Shown in pieces: positions 41,729 through 50,395 of a stretch of DNA of 52,337 nucleotides; within the stretch, counting starts at the first letter, position 1; every line of letters starts with the position of its first letter. The notes under the pieces were generated by a model. The model did no database searches. It was given only the letters and a program-made list of their open reading frames with translations, and was not told where the DNA came from. Source of the stretch: Bacteroidales bacterium (lineage in GTDB: Bacteria > Bacteroidota > Bacteroidia > Bacteroidales > UBA932). Both the position numbers and the translations under genes were made by a program. The stretch covers positions 1 to 52,337 of the forward strand of contig SUYO01000009.1 of the NCBI GenBank assembly GCA_015060385.1, in the 5' to 3' direction.

Positions 41729-42757
41729 ATGATCTACTTCGACTCTGACTACATGGCAGGCGCCCACCCCATGGTTCTGGAACGCCTTTGCCAGACAAAT
41801 CAAGAACAGACAACAGGCTACGGCACGGATGCATATACAGCCCGCGCCACTGAACTGATCCGTGAAGCATGCGGAACGCCGGATGCCCGCGTAAGGTTCC
41901 TCGTAGGCGGCACACAGACGAACGCCACCGTGATCGACGGAGTGCTCTCGAGGCACGAAGGCGTACTTTCGGCGGAAAGCGGACATATCAATGTCCATGA
42001 ATCAGGAGCCATTGAGGCGACCGGACATAAGGTCCTCGTCCTTCCTTCATATCAGGGCAAGGTCCGTGCGGCTGATGTACGCGACTTCATCAGAGAATTC
42101 TACAGCGACGACACATATGAGCATATGGTGGCTCCGGGAATGCTGTACATATCCTTCCCTACAGAGTACGGAACAGTATACAGTCTTGATGAACTTGAAG
42201 AACTGAGTTCCGTATGCCACGAGGCAGGGATTCCGCTCTTCATCGACGGAGCACGACTCGGATACGGTCTTGCCGCTGAGGGCTCGGACGTGACGCTCAA
42301 GGACATAGCCCGCCTTGCAGATGTATTCTACATAGGCGGAACCAAGGTAGGAGCTCTGTTCGGGGAAGCCGTGGTCATCACAAACCCTGACTTATTGAAG
42401 AACTTCATGCCGCTTGTAAAGCAGCACGGAGCGCTTCTGGCAAAGGGAAGGCTGCTCGGAGTGCAGTTCGAAGCACTGTTTACCGACGGACTGTATGAAA
42501 AGATATCCAGAGACACCGTCAGAAGGGCGATTCGCCTGAAGGAGATCTTCAATTCCGCAGGCTATCCTTCTGCAGTCGACTCCCCTACCAACCAGCAGTT
42601 CTTCACCCTCCCTAACACCCTGATCGACAGGCTCCGTGAGGAAGCCAGCTTCGAGATGTGGGGACCTCGCGGAGAAACCGAAAGCACCGTCCGTTTCGTT
42701 ACCGGCTGGTCAACGACTGACGAAGAGATTGAAAAACTCAATAATCTTCTGGCATAA
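41729..42757 (+). CDS. Low-specificity L-threonine aldolase (beta-eliminating lyase family)
   Basis: The 342-residue PLP enzyme cleaves L-threonine/L-allo-threonine to glycine and acetaldehyde. It starts MIYFDSDYMAGAHPMVLERL, has GTQTNATVID, the active-site His86 region ESGHINVHE, Asp173 in FIDGARLGYGLA and Schiff-base Lys206 in YIGGTKVGALFGE. It is complete. The nuclease gene that follows begins 25 bp after its stop, in the same direction, but has different base composition. Confidence 0.93.
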   Translation: MIYFDSDYMAGAHPMVLERLCQTNQEQTTGYGTDAYTARATELIREACGTPDARVRFLVGGTQTNATVIDGVLSRHEGVLSAESGHINVHESGAIEATGHKVLVLPSYQGKVRAADVRDFIREFYSDDTYEHMVAPGMLYISFPTEYGTVYSLDELEELSSVCHEAGIPLFIDGARLGYGLAAEGSDVTLKDIARLADVFYIGGTKVGALFGEAVVITNPDLLKNFMPLVKQHGALLAKGRLLGVQFEALFTDGLYEKISRDTVRRAIRLKEIFNSAGYPSAVDSPTNQQFFTLPNTLIDRLREEASFEMWGPRGETESTVRFVTGWSTTDEEIEKLNNLLA

Positions 42758-42782
42758 AACGCCGGAAGATATTATTTTCGTT

Positions 42783-43745
42783 ATGGGCAGAACCTGTTCT
42801 CGTGGTTTAAGCAACCTTGAGTTTATCAGTAAATTAAAGGATAGCCAATTCCTTAAAGCAGTCAGGAATGACTGCAATCTTGTTGTTGGCATAAGAAACG
42901 AATACATCAACATATATCGTAATTGCGACAGTCTCGCAAAAATTGATTTAAAAAACGGCGAGCTGCAAGCATTCGTCGATGGATATTATACAGGCAAGAC
43001 AGGAATGCAGACCTTCAATGAAGATCAGTGGACACTGAACTTGGATATTTTGGTAAACAAGAGCGATCTTCGTAAAACAGATGAGAAGAAGGCCCAATCG
43101 CAATTGTTTATCAATAACAATCAGAACCCTGACGCATCCTACTTTTGCGTTGATTTGGAGTATACAAGAAAAAATGAAAATTGGAGATTTGATATTATAG
43201 CAATTGAGAAAGCCGTCCCTCACAATGTAGCACTAATAGAACTTAAATATGGTTCTAAAGCTGTAAGCGGGAAAAGTGGAATTCGCAAACATGTCAAGGA
43301 CTATTATAGTTTTCACAAGGAAGGTTCCTACTCTTCACTAAAAACAGAACTGATTGATATAATCAAGAGCTTATCTTCAATTGGGGTGAATGTTCCTAAA
43401 GAAATTCATGATTTAAAGATTGAAGACTTGGCTACTGCTCCATCATATTACTTTATAACATTAAACAACAAAGGAGAAACTGAAAAACATTCAACCCCAC
43501 AGATGACAATGAGTGGATACTTGTTTAAGGACAAGATATGGAATTGCAGGAAGGTATCAAATCTAATTGCCACTGAAGGTGATTGTTATGCGCTGATAAA
43601 CAACGACAGAACCTTCAACCCGATATTTCTCTTTTCTGATCTGGATTTAGACAACATGAATATGATTGATGATATTGTCAAATCTGAAGCATATCAATTC
43701 AGATCCACTCTTTGGGAACCTCAAATTAATTCAGCTGATAAATGA
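42783..43745 (+). CDS. Predicted PD-(D/E)xK nuclease, first gene of a two-gene cassette
   Basis: The 320-residue protein shows a likely restriction-endonuclease-fold core: Asp137 in WRFDIIAIEK, a 15-residue gap, then Glu153 and Lys155 in VALIELKYG, followed by a conserved-looking helix (KHVKDYYSFHKEG). The N-terminal 110 residues (EFISKLKDSQFLKAVRNDCN) have no family I recognise and could be a recognition domain. ATG 42783 is chosen because earlier in-frame starts lie inside the threonine aldolase gene. The stop overlaps the start of the next gene by 4 bp (ATGA), so the two proteins are made together. It is AT-richer than its neighbours. Confidence 0.75.
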   Translation: MGRTCSRGLSNLEFISKLKDSQFLKAVRNDCNLVVGIRNEYINIYRNCDSLAKIDLKNGELQAFVDGYYTGKTGMQTFNEDQWTLNLDILVNKSDLRKTDEKKAQSQLFINNNQNPDASYFCVDLEYTRKNENWRFDIIAIEKAVPHNVALIELKYGSKAVSGKSGIRKHVKDYYSFHKEGSYSSLKTELIDIIKSLSSIGVNVPKEIHDLKIEDLATAPSYYFITLNNKGETEKHSTPQMTMSGYLFKDKIWNCRKVSNLIATEGDCYALINNDRTFNPIFLFSDLDLDNMNMIDDIVKSEAYQFRSTLWEPQINSADK

Positions 43746-45007
43746 AGATCACCATCCACAGAGGATTGAATCAGATAGGTGGCTGTATCACTGAGATACA
43801 GTCGCTTTCCGGCACGAAGATACTGGTTGACTTCGGTCATAATCTGCCGGATGGCAGTGATGTTGCAGAGGACATGTACGAATGCCCGGAGAATATTGAT
43901 GAACTTCTGAAAGGATGTTCAGCTGTCTTCTATACACATTACCACGGTGACCATCTTGGATTTGCTTCTGAAGTGCATAAACGTGGCATCGCTCAATATA
44001 TGGGACCGTTGGCAATAAAGATGATGCTTCACCTTAACGAACATATGTCGCATGCCGAGGCGTTAAAGAATCGTGCGAAGGTAAACATAAACGCCTTGAA
44101 GGAGTTCAACACATTCGGCATCGGAAGTAAGACTAAAATTGGAGATATCGCCATTATCCCGTACAGTGTCAGCCATTCTGCTCCGGACTCATATATGTTT
44201 CTCATCGAATGTGACGGTAAGAAGATCCTGCATACCGGTGATTTCCGAGACCACGGATATCTAGGCAAAGGCTTATTTGCAATGTTGGAAAAATATATCC
44301 GCCCTGCAGGTATAGATGTTTTGATTACAGAAGGTACCAATGTGGGGCAAGTATCAAAAAGCATTACTCCTGAACGAGATATTTGCAGAGATTTCAAACA
44401 GATCATGAAGACATATAAAAACATCTTTGTACTATGTTCTTCTGCTGACATGGACCGTTTATGGTCCATACATGAAGCCACATCTGGAATTAATCGTCCT
44501 CTTCTATGCGACAACTATCAGAAAGGCATGCTTGAGTTATTCAGAGATGCTTCGGATCCTGATAAACCACTATACAGATTCAAGGTAGAAGACATTTTTC
44601 TCATTAAGAACCATAGAGAAAACCCTAAACTGTTAAAATGGATCAACGACAGAGGATTCGCTATGTTGATCCGCACAAGTGACACATTCCAAAGATATCT
44701 GGATGAAGTCTTGCCACATTGCAAACCTGAAGATACGTGTCTGATATACTCAATGTTCAAAGGTTACATTACCCCAGGGCACAAAGCATATAATGCGGCT
44801 CTGCATAGTTTTATAAATCAGTTTCCTCAATACGAATATTGTCACACTTCAGGACACGCATCTAAGGAAACTATTGAGAAAGTATGTACTATAGCAAACC
44901 CGTCAAAAGCAATTATCCCTATTCATAAGGAGATTTCATTTGAGTATGTAAACATCCCTGACAGCCTTAAAGCAATAATCCATGAGGATAATGTATTGAC
45001 ATTATAA
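43742..45007 (+). CDS. RNase J-like MBL/beta-CASP nuclease, second gene of the cassette
   Basis: The 421-residue protein has an N-terminal MKITIHRGLNQIGGCITEIQ as in RNase J, motif II THYHGDHLG, SVSHSAPDSY (motif III His), LHTGDFRDHG (motif IV Asp), the beta-CASP segment starting at TEGTNVG, HTSGHAS and the closing IPIHKE. All zinc ligands of an RNA/DNA-cleaving beta-CASP enzyme are present. It lacks the C-terminal domain of true RNase J (about 550 residues) and so is probably a specialised member. It is coupled to the PD-(D/E)xK gene by a 4-bp overlap. A toxin-type or defence nuclease is plausible; a tRNA- or mRNA-processing role is the alternative. Confidence 0.85.
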   Translation: MKITIHRGLNQIGGCITEIQSLSGTKILVDFGHNLPDGSDVAEDMYECPENIDELLKGCSAVFYTHYHGDHLGFASEVHKRGIAQYMGPLAIKMMLHLNEHMSHAEALKNRAKVNINALKEFNTFGIGSKTKIGDIAIIPYSVSHSAPDSYMFLIECDGKKILHTGDFRDHGYLGKGLFAMLEKYIRPAGIDVLITEGTNVGQVSKSITPERDICRDFKQIMKTYKNIFVLCSSADMDRLWSIHEATSGINRPLLCDNYQKGMLELFRDASDPDKPLYRFKVEDIFLIKNHRENPKLLKWINDRGFAMLIRTSDTFQRYLDEVLPHCKPEDTCLIYSMFKGYITPGHKAYNAALHSFINQFPQYEYCHTSGHASKETIEKVCTIANPSKAIIPIHKEISFEYVNIPDSLKAIIHEDNVLTL

Positions 45008-45469
45008 TCTAGCCTACTAAGCCGGTATTTTCAATCGAAAAATAACGGTATCTTTTGATCCAAGACTATTCACTAGGTAAAACCATGAAAGCTGTTTACT
45101 AAGGTCGGCGGTGTCAGGTTAAGTTTGGATGGCGTGGCCACCCGCGGCCATGTAAGCGGGCTTTGAAGGGGCTTCGGAGGGTGGAGGGATTTTGTGCGCC
45201 GAGTGCAGATTTTTTGAGAGTCAAAGCACGCCTAATCATCATAAGCCATTGCAAATCAACGTTATACAAAATAAAGTTGTGCACTGAGTGCAGAAATTCA
45301 TGCACTCAGCGCATAGCTTTTCTACATCTACAGTGCAAGCCCGGGGGCAAACCAGCGTCAGACCAGGCTCTCCTGCAAGTTGCTTGGGAGGGCTTTCGGA
45401 GAGGCTTTGAAGGGGCACAAAAAGGGGATGACCTGTCGGCCATCCCCTTAATATATGTTCGTTCAGCAT
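45008..45469. repeat. Repeat-rich non-coding interval
   Basis: This 462-bp gap holds no convincing gene. GGCTTTGAAGGGGC occurs exactly at 45159-45172 and 45403-45416. GCACTGAGTGCA (45281-45292) pairs with TGCACTCAGCGC (45301-45312) with one mismatch over 12 bp and an 8-nt loop, and a third related copy, GCGCCGAGTGCA, lies at 45196-45207. GC-rich segments (GGCCACCCGCGGCC at 45137-45150) contrast with the AT-rich genes to the left. It looks like a composite intergenic repeat and could be a boundary of the nuclease cassette. Confidence 0.6.
45416..45450 (-). terminator. Terminator of the GH43-CE1 gene
   Basis: Perfect 9-bp stem AAGGGGATG (45422-45430) with CATCCCCTT (45441-45449), 10-nt loop, and on the minus strand a run of T after it. 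It lies 20 bp after the stop codon of the minus-strand gene. Confidence 0.85.
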
Positions 45470-48400
45470 TTATTTGAAAAGAAGCTGAGCGACTGCTGTA
45501 ATGTAGTCACGGCAGTTCATCCATGTATGTCCGCCGCCAGGGTACATTGTCTTGTGCTCTATTCCTCTGTCCTTGAAGTTCTTCTCAAGCTGGAGAGAAG
45601 ACTGGTAGAGGAAGTCTGATGTACCGCAGCTGAGCCAGAGGAGGTCAAGCTTCTCGTTGAGCTCGTCAGCCGGTGCATATGTTCCGTTCTCGAAGTTTGC
45701 TGAGATTTCAGGTCCGAAGATAGCCGGAGCGAATGCACATACATAATTGAACATGTCAGGATTTCCGAGACCGCATGCAAGTGTCTGTCTTCCACCGAGA
45801 GAGAAGCCGGCGATTGCCCTGTTCTCTGCGTCTGTATAGACATTGTAGTTAGCCTCGATGAAAGGAATCACAGACTCTGTGAACTCCTTGGTAGTGAGCT
45901 TGGTATCCATCGAGTCATATCTGTCGGTAATGCCGCGGAGCATCATCTCAGGATATGGGTTCGCATAAGGCATAGCGATGATCATAGGCTCTGCAAGACC
46001 CTTGGCGATAAGGTTGTCAAGGATATTGTTCACCTTACCCACCTTGAACCATGTCTCGTAAGTGTCAGTCATACCGTGGATGAGGTAAAGCACAGGATAC
46101 TTCTTTGACTTGTCTGCAGGATCATATCCAGGAGGTGTATAGATACACATAGGACGGTCGAAACCTACTGCATTTGATGTATACCATGTATAGCTTACCT
46201 TTCCGTGAGGTACGTTCTGGAGGTCCTGGTGGTCAGGCTCCGGTCCTCTTACGTCAGCAAGGCTGTACTTGAATCCCTCGTTAGGGAAGATGAACATGTT
46301 GTTAGGGTCAGCTATCTTAGTGCCATCGATAACGAATGCATATGGATAGATGTCAGGCTGGTCAGGCTTTACGGTGAGAGCCCACACACCTCTTTCACCC
46401 TTGACCATAGGTCTTGTGCCGTCAAACATCTGGCACTCGAGCTCTACGTTCTGGGCGTTAGGAGCCTGTACGCGGAAGGTCACGCTGCCGTCCTCGTTAT
46501 AGTCAGGAGAAACGACGCCTGCAGGGAAGAGAGCCGCCATCACCTCAGGAGTAAGACGCTGACCGTTTCCTGCTGCAGGAGCTGCCGGTCTTGAAGGTCT
46601 TGCCGGAGCCTGTGCTGCCGCTACAGGAGTCTGCTTGCCCTTAGGCTCAACAGCAGTAGACTTGCTCATCGCCGCTGCAGATGCCTCCTTGTTGAAGAGG
46701 AGAGGGAAAGTCTGGCTGAGGAAATACCTCGCATTCATCCATGTATGTCCGAACATTCCGGTAGTGTACTCCTGAACGTTCCTGATGCCTCTCTTGTCAA
46801 GGAATTCAGCATACTCCTTGGCGTTGCCGTAAAGGAAGTCATCGGTTCCTACTCCAAGCCAGAAGAGGTTGATCATCTTGTTGGTCTTCTTCGCGTTGTC
46901 GTAGACCTCTGGAAGGGTCATGCTTGTGAACGAGCTGTAAGAACAAAGGTATGAGAACTTGTCGATATTGGTAAGACCGAATGCAAGTCCCTGGTTACCA
47001 CCGCGTGAGAAACCTCCGATAGCTCGGTTCTCCCTGTCGTTGATAGTCCTGTAGTTGGCCTCCACGTATGGCATGAGGTCATTGAGGAGATCCTTGCTGA
47101 ACATATCACCCATTGCGAATGTGTTTGTTCCTGCAGGGAAATACTTTGAAGGGTTACCGTATGGAAGCACGATGATCATCTCCTTAGCCTTGCCCTCAGC
47201 GATGAGGTTGTCAAGGATGAGGTTCATCTTTCCTACCTTGAAGTATACCTCCTCAGTATCGGTTGTTCCGCTGATGAGATAGAATACAGGATACTTCTTG
47301 TCAGGGTTCTTGTCATATGTAGGAGGAGTGTAGACGATAGCGTTGCCATGCAGACCCATGGTCTCGGACCAGTAGTTCACATAGTCTACCTTTCCGTGAG
47401 GAACAGACTTGACGTCATGGTCCTTTCCGGCCCTTACGTCAACCATAGAGTTCTTGAAGCCCTCGTTAGGGAACCAGTCAGGATTCTGAGGGTCCATGAC
47501 AGCAACGCCGTCAACTTCAAAGCAATATGGATAGATATCCGGCTCGACAGGACCGAGGGTGATTGTCCATGTGCCGTCAGCCCTTCTGTACATCTCTGTC
47601 TTAGGAGCGAACTGTGCACTGATCTTCACTGACTTGGCCTGAGGTGCGCTGAGATTGAATGTAACCGTATTGTCAGGGTTGACGATAGGAGAAGCATACT
47701 GGGCACCGCCGCGTCTGTACTCGGTTGTAACGACGATCTTGCCGGCCTTCTCTCCGGTAACAACCTTCATTCTGAGCATACCTGTCTGGGTCTTGCCTAC
47801 TCCAAGCTCGGTAAGGTCAGCACGTACTGTGACTGAACCGTCGCCGATAAGTTCTGCCTCTGTAAGTTCACCTGACCAGAGTACAGGGCCATATGAATGC
47901 CTGAGTGTGTATCTTCCAGGAGTAAGGTTGTCGAACACATATTCGTTCTGACCCTCGTGGATCATCAGTCTCGGAACTTCTGCACCGCCCCAGCCTGACA
48001 TGCGCTGTCCGGGAACAACCTTCTGGAGTTCTATCTCCGCACCTGTTCCGTTAACGACCTCTGACTTCTCCTTATAGTAGTCGAGTCCTGTGTCGAACGC
48101 CTCGACAGAATAGTAGTACTCGAATTCGCTGTTGAGGCTGTGGATATTGAGCTTGTTGCCCTCATAGACTATATAACTGTTCCAAAGCTTCTCAGGATCC
48201 ACGCCATAGCGTACGATGTATCCGTCAGCTCCGTCAACAGGAGTCCAGAGGAGGTCTGCCTCACGACGGTCCTGAGGATTGCGGACAGCCTTGAAGTCGT
48301 TCACCTTCACGGTCTTTGTCGCATCAGTCCTACCGAATACGCGGAGGTCCTGCATTGAGAACTTCGCTCCATCATGTACTGAAACATTAGTAACCTTTAC

Positions 48401-49792
48401 ATATCTTGCCTTCACCGGCTTGTCAAGCTCTGTGTAGTCATGACGGAAGTCATATGTATTGTTCGATTTGTCAATGATCTTCGTCCATGTGGCATTATCA
48501 TCAGACACCTCGACGATATAGCACTGATAAGTCTCAGGGGCAGCGGAGAAACCTGCTCCACGGCCTACTCTTACAGTCGAGCCAAGGTGGTTGAAGTTGC
48601 ACTGTATTGCATAGATGTCTGCCGGCTTGCCGAGGTCGACTGTGATGTACTCACCTGCATTACCGGTCTCGGCACACCAGTTTGTCATGAAGTTCTCGTC
48701 GACAGCATTCCTGGCAACGTTATCCTCGAATGTAGAAGAAACCTCCACGCGCTTCTTGTTTGAGAGAAGATACCAGCCTGTAAAGTTGTTGTCTACAGCG
48801 TCGGTTCTTGTACCTGGCCAGTGCTGAGGATAGTCACCGTAAGCTACATTTGAATACATGTTGCCTTCCTCATCAACGGCTGTAGGGAAGATGGCGAGCT
48901 CAGCTCCACCGTTATCGCCATAATGAGCCGGGATCATGCAGATGGTCCAGAGCTGACCGTTCTTGTCGTGGAAAGTACTTCCGTGGCCACCACCGACAGC
49001 ATATCCTGTAGTCTTGTATGTCAACGGATTATGCTTCGAATAAGTATATGGACCCATAGGGTTGTCCGCAACATATACTCCGTGAGAATAGGTAAGGAGT
49101 TCGAGACCTATGGCAGCATACTGGAGATAGTACTTGCCGTTGTGCTTTGTCACCCAAGGTCCTTCGATCCATGGATACTCCTCCTCATAGTAAGGACGGC
49201 GGCCGTTGAAGATCGAGAAAATCACGTCATCATCCCTTCTATTCTCGAATCCATGGTTCTTGTAATCACCCCAGAAGAGGATCTGAGGTTCTGAAATTTC
49301 CTTGAAAGTCACAGGATCGAGTTCCACAACCTTGAACGGCATGAGCTGTGACCAGCCGTAGAACATATAGAGTCTTCCGTCATCATCGAGGAACATGTTG
49401 GCGTCACCATAACGGTCGCTGTCGAATGTTCCTGCAGGCACCCATTCGCCTGACTTCGGATTCTCAGACTTGTAGACATTGCTGTTGTTCATCGAGCAGG
49501 CGTAAAGTATTCCGTCCTTCTCTATTACTGAAACGACCCCTCCCGGGAAGTTCGGAGCCTCGACATAGGTCCAGTTCTTGAAGTCCGGACCATACCAGTA
49601 GCCTCTGCGGCCTGTTACAAAGAGATAGTAGTCATCCTCATAGATGAGAACGACAGGCTCACCTCCGCGGCTTGCCCTTTCATGACCAGAAAGAAGGTCA
49701 AGAGGATTGCAGAAAGTGTTCATCTGCGTCTGGGCAAAGGCAGTGAATGCAAATGCAAGCACAGCCAGTGTAGAAATGAATCTTTTCAACAT
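45470..49792 (-). CDS. Secreted multimodular GH43 - discoidin - Fn3 - CE1 - CE1 polysaccharide-degrading enzyme
   Basis: The 1440-residue protein has a signal peptide (MLKRFISTLAVLAFAFTAFA). Modules in order, approximate residues: GH43-type five-bladed propeller (25-340; acidic residues in GDANMFLDDDGRLYMFYG and general acid in WIEGPWVTKHNGKYYL), F5/8 type C discoidin (345-490), fibronectin type III-like (497-590), an unassigned beta region (600-710), E-set plus CE1 esterase (715-1060; Ser929 in GGFSRGG, His1016 in FGHTWMN), a Pro/Ala linker (1065-1105), and a second E-set plus CE1 esterase (1108-1440; Ser1331 in AGFSLGG, His1422 in GGGHTWMN). Family knowledge suggests arabinofuranosidase/xylosidase plus acetyl or feruloyl esterase, an arabinoxylan-deconstructing machine. 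Where GH43 enzymes usually have the base Asp in an N-terminal DP motif, this one has GGEPVVL, so the base may be Glu or activity altered. No SusC/SusD pair is in view. Confidence 0.9.
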   Translation of the reverse strand: MLKRFISTLAVLAFAFTAFAQTQMNTFCNPLDLLSGHERASRGGEPVVLIYEDDYYLFVTGRRGYWYGPDFKNWTYVEAPNFPGGVVSVIEKDGILYACSMNNSNVYKSENPKSGEWVPAGTFDSDRYGDANMFLDDDGRLYMFYGWSQLMPFKVVELDPVTFKEISEPQILFWGDYKNHGFENRRDDDVIFSIFNGRRPYYEEEYPWIEGPWVTKHNGKYYLQYAAIGLELLTYSHGVYVADNPMGPYTYSKHNPLTYKTTGYAVGGGHGSTFHDKNGQLWTICMIPAHYGDNGGAELAIFPTAVDEEGNMYSNVAYGDYPQHWPGTRTDAVDNNFTGWYLLSNKKRVEVSSTFEDNVARNAVDENFMTNWCAETGNAGEYITVDLGKPADIYAIQCNFNHLGSTVRVGRGAGFSAAPETYQCYIVEVSDDNATWTKIIDKSNNTYDFRHDYTELDKPVKARYVKVTNVSVHDGAKFSMQDLRVFGRTDATKTVKVNDFKAVRNPQDRREADLLWTPVDGADGYIVRYGVDPEKLWNSYIVYEGNKLNIHSLNSEFEYYYSVEAFDTGLDYYKEKSEVVNGTGAEIELQKVVPGQRMSGWGGAEVPRLMIHEGQNEYVFDNLTPGRYTLRHSYGPVLWSGELTEAELIGDGSVTVRADLTELGVGKTQTGMLRMKVVTGEKAGKIVVTTEYRRGGAQYASPIVNPDNTVTFNLSAPQAKSVKISAQFAPKTEMYRRADGTWTITLGPVEPDIYPYCFEVDGVAVMDPQNPDWFPNEGFKNSMVDVRAGKDHDVKSVPHGKVDYVNYWSETMGLHGNAIVYTPPTYDKNPDKKYPVFYLISGTTDTEEVYFKVGKMNLILDNLIAEGKAKEMIIVLPYGNPSKYFPAGTNTFAMGDMFSKDLLNDLMPYVEANYRTINDRENRAIGGFSRGGNQGLAFGLTNIDKFSYLCSYSSFTSMTLPEVYDNAKKTNKMINLFWLGVGTDDFLYGNAKEYAEFLDKRGIRNVQEYTTGMFGHTWMNARYFLSQTFPLLFNKEASAAAMSKSTAVEPKGKQTPVAAAQAPARPSRPAAPAAGNGQRLTPEVMAALFPAGVVSPDYNEDGSVTFRVQAPNAQNVELECQMFDGTRPMVKGERGVWALTVKPDQPDIYPYAFVIDGTKIADPNNMFIFPNEGFKYSLADVRGPEPDHQDLQNVPHGKVSYTWYTSNAVGFDRPMCIYTPPGYDPADKSKKYPVLYLIHGMTDTYETWFKVGKVNNILDNLIAKGLAEPMIIAMPYANPYPEMMLRGITDRYDSMDTKLTTKEFTESVIPFIEANYNVYTDAENRAIAGFSLGGRQTLACGLGNPDMFNYVCAFAPAIFGPEISANFENGTYAPADELNEKLDLLWLSCGTSDFLYQSSLQLEKNFKDRGIEHKTMYPGGGHTWMNCRDYITAVAQLLFK

Positions 49793-49899
49793 ATAGAATC
49801 AGTTTTAGTGTTGTTTGCTTAATAACCTGACTAATTTAGGATAAAAGCGGCAAACGAACAAACATTTGTCTGCGTCGAGGATAAATTGGCATAATTCTT

Positions 49900-49907
49900 T
49901 ATATTTG
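49900..49907 (+). promoter_or_regulatory. Bacteroidota -7 box for bcp
   Basis: TATATTTG, an exact TAnnTTTG match, 29 nt before ATG 49937. Confidence 0.6.
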
Positions 49908-49936
49908 TGAATCATAAATGCAATTTTAATACAGTC

Positions 49937-50383
49937 ATGTTACAGATAGGAGACAGAATGCCGGATTTCGAGGTCATGGACCAGGACGGCAACAAGGTCA
50001 GCTCGAAGGACCTTATCGGAAAGAAAACCATCATTTATTTTTACCCGAAGGACAACACCAGCGGATGTACGGCAGAAGCATGCAACCTGAGGGATAACCA
50101 TGAAGCCCTGATTGCCAAGGGATATAATGTTGTAGGAGTAAGCAAGGACAGCGTGAAGTCGCACAAGAAGTTCCAGGAAAAATATGAACTCCCTTTCACC
50201 CTGCTTTCAGACAGCTCTACAGAGATGCTTCAGGCATTCGGAGCATGGGGCGAGAAGAAGATGTACGGCAAGACCGTGATGGGCACGATCCGCAAGACCT
50301 TCATCTTCGACGAGAACGGAATCCTTACCGAGATCATCGAAAAGGTCGATACCGCCAACCATGCCGCACAGATTCTGAAATAA
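49937..50383 (+). CDS. bcp: Thioredoxin-dependent thiol peroxidase (Bcp/PrxQ)
   Basis: The 148-residue peroxiredoxin reduces hydroperoxides with thioredoxin. The peroxidatic Cys44 lies in YPKDNTSGCTAEACN and the resolving Cys49 is five residues on, the atypical 2-Cys PrxQ arrangement. ATG 49937 (MLQIGDRMPDFEV) is the conserved start. The CotH-type lipoprotein begins 12 bp after the stop, so they may share a transcript. Confidence 0.96.
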   Translation: MLQIGDRMPDFEVMDQDGNKVSSKDLIGKKTIIYFYPKDNTSGCTAEACNLRDNHEALIAKGYNVVGVSKDSVKSHKKFQEKYELPFTLLSDSSTEMLQAFGAWGEKKMYGKTVMGTIRKTFIFDENGILTEIIEKVDTANHAAQILK

Positions 50384-50395
50384 CCGGACGTGCTT

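Noticed and set aside
45239..45469. 76-codon minus-strand frame in the repeat-rich gap
   Set aside because: It covers hairpins and a terminator and has a composition unlike any protein around it; the repeat explanation is better.
48740..49792. SusC/SusD polysaccharide utilisation locus around the GH43 enzyme
   Set aside because: No TonB-dependent receptor or SusD-like lipoprotein is encoded in the neighbouring sequence.
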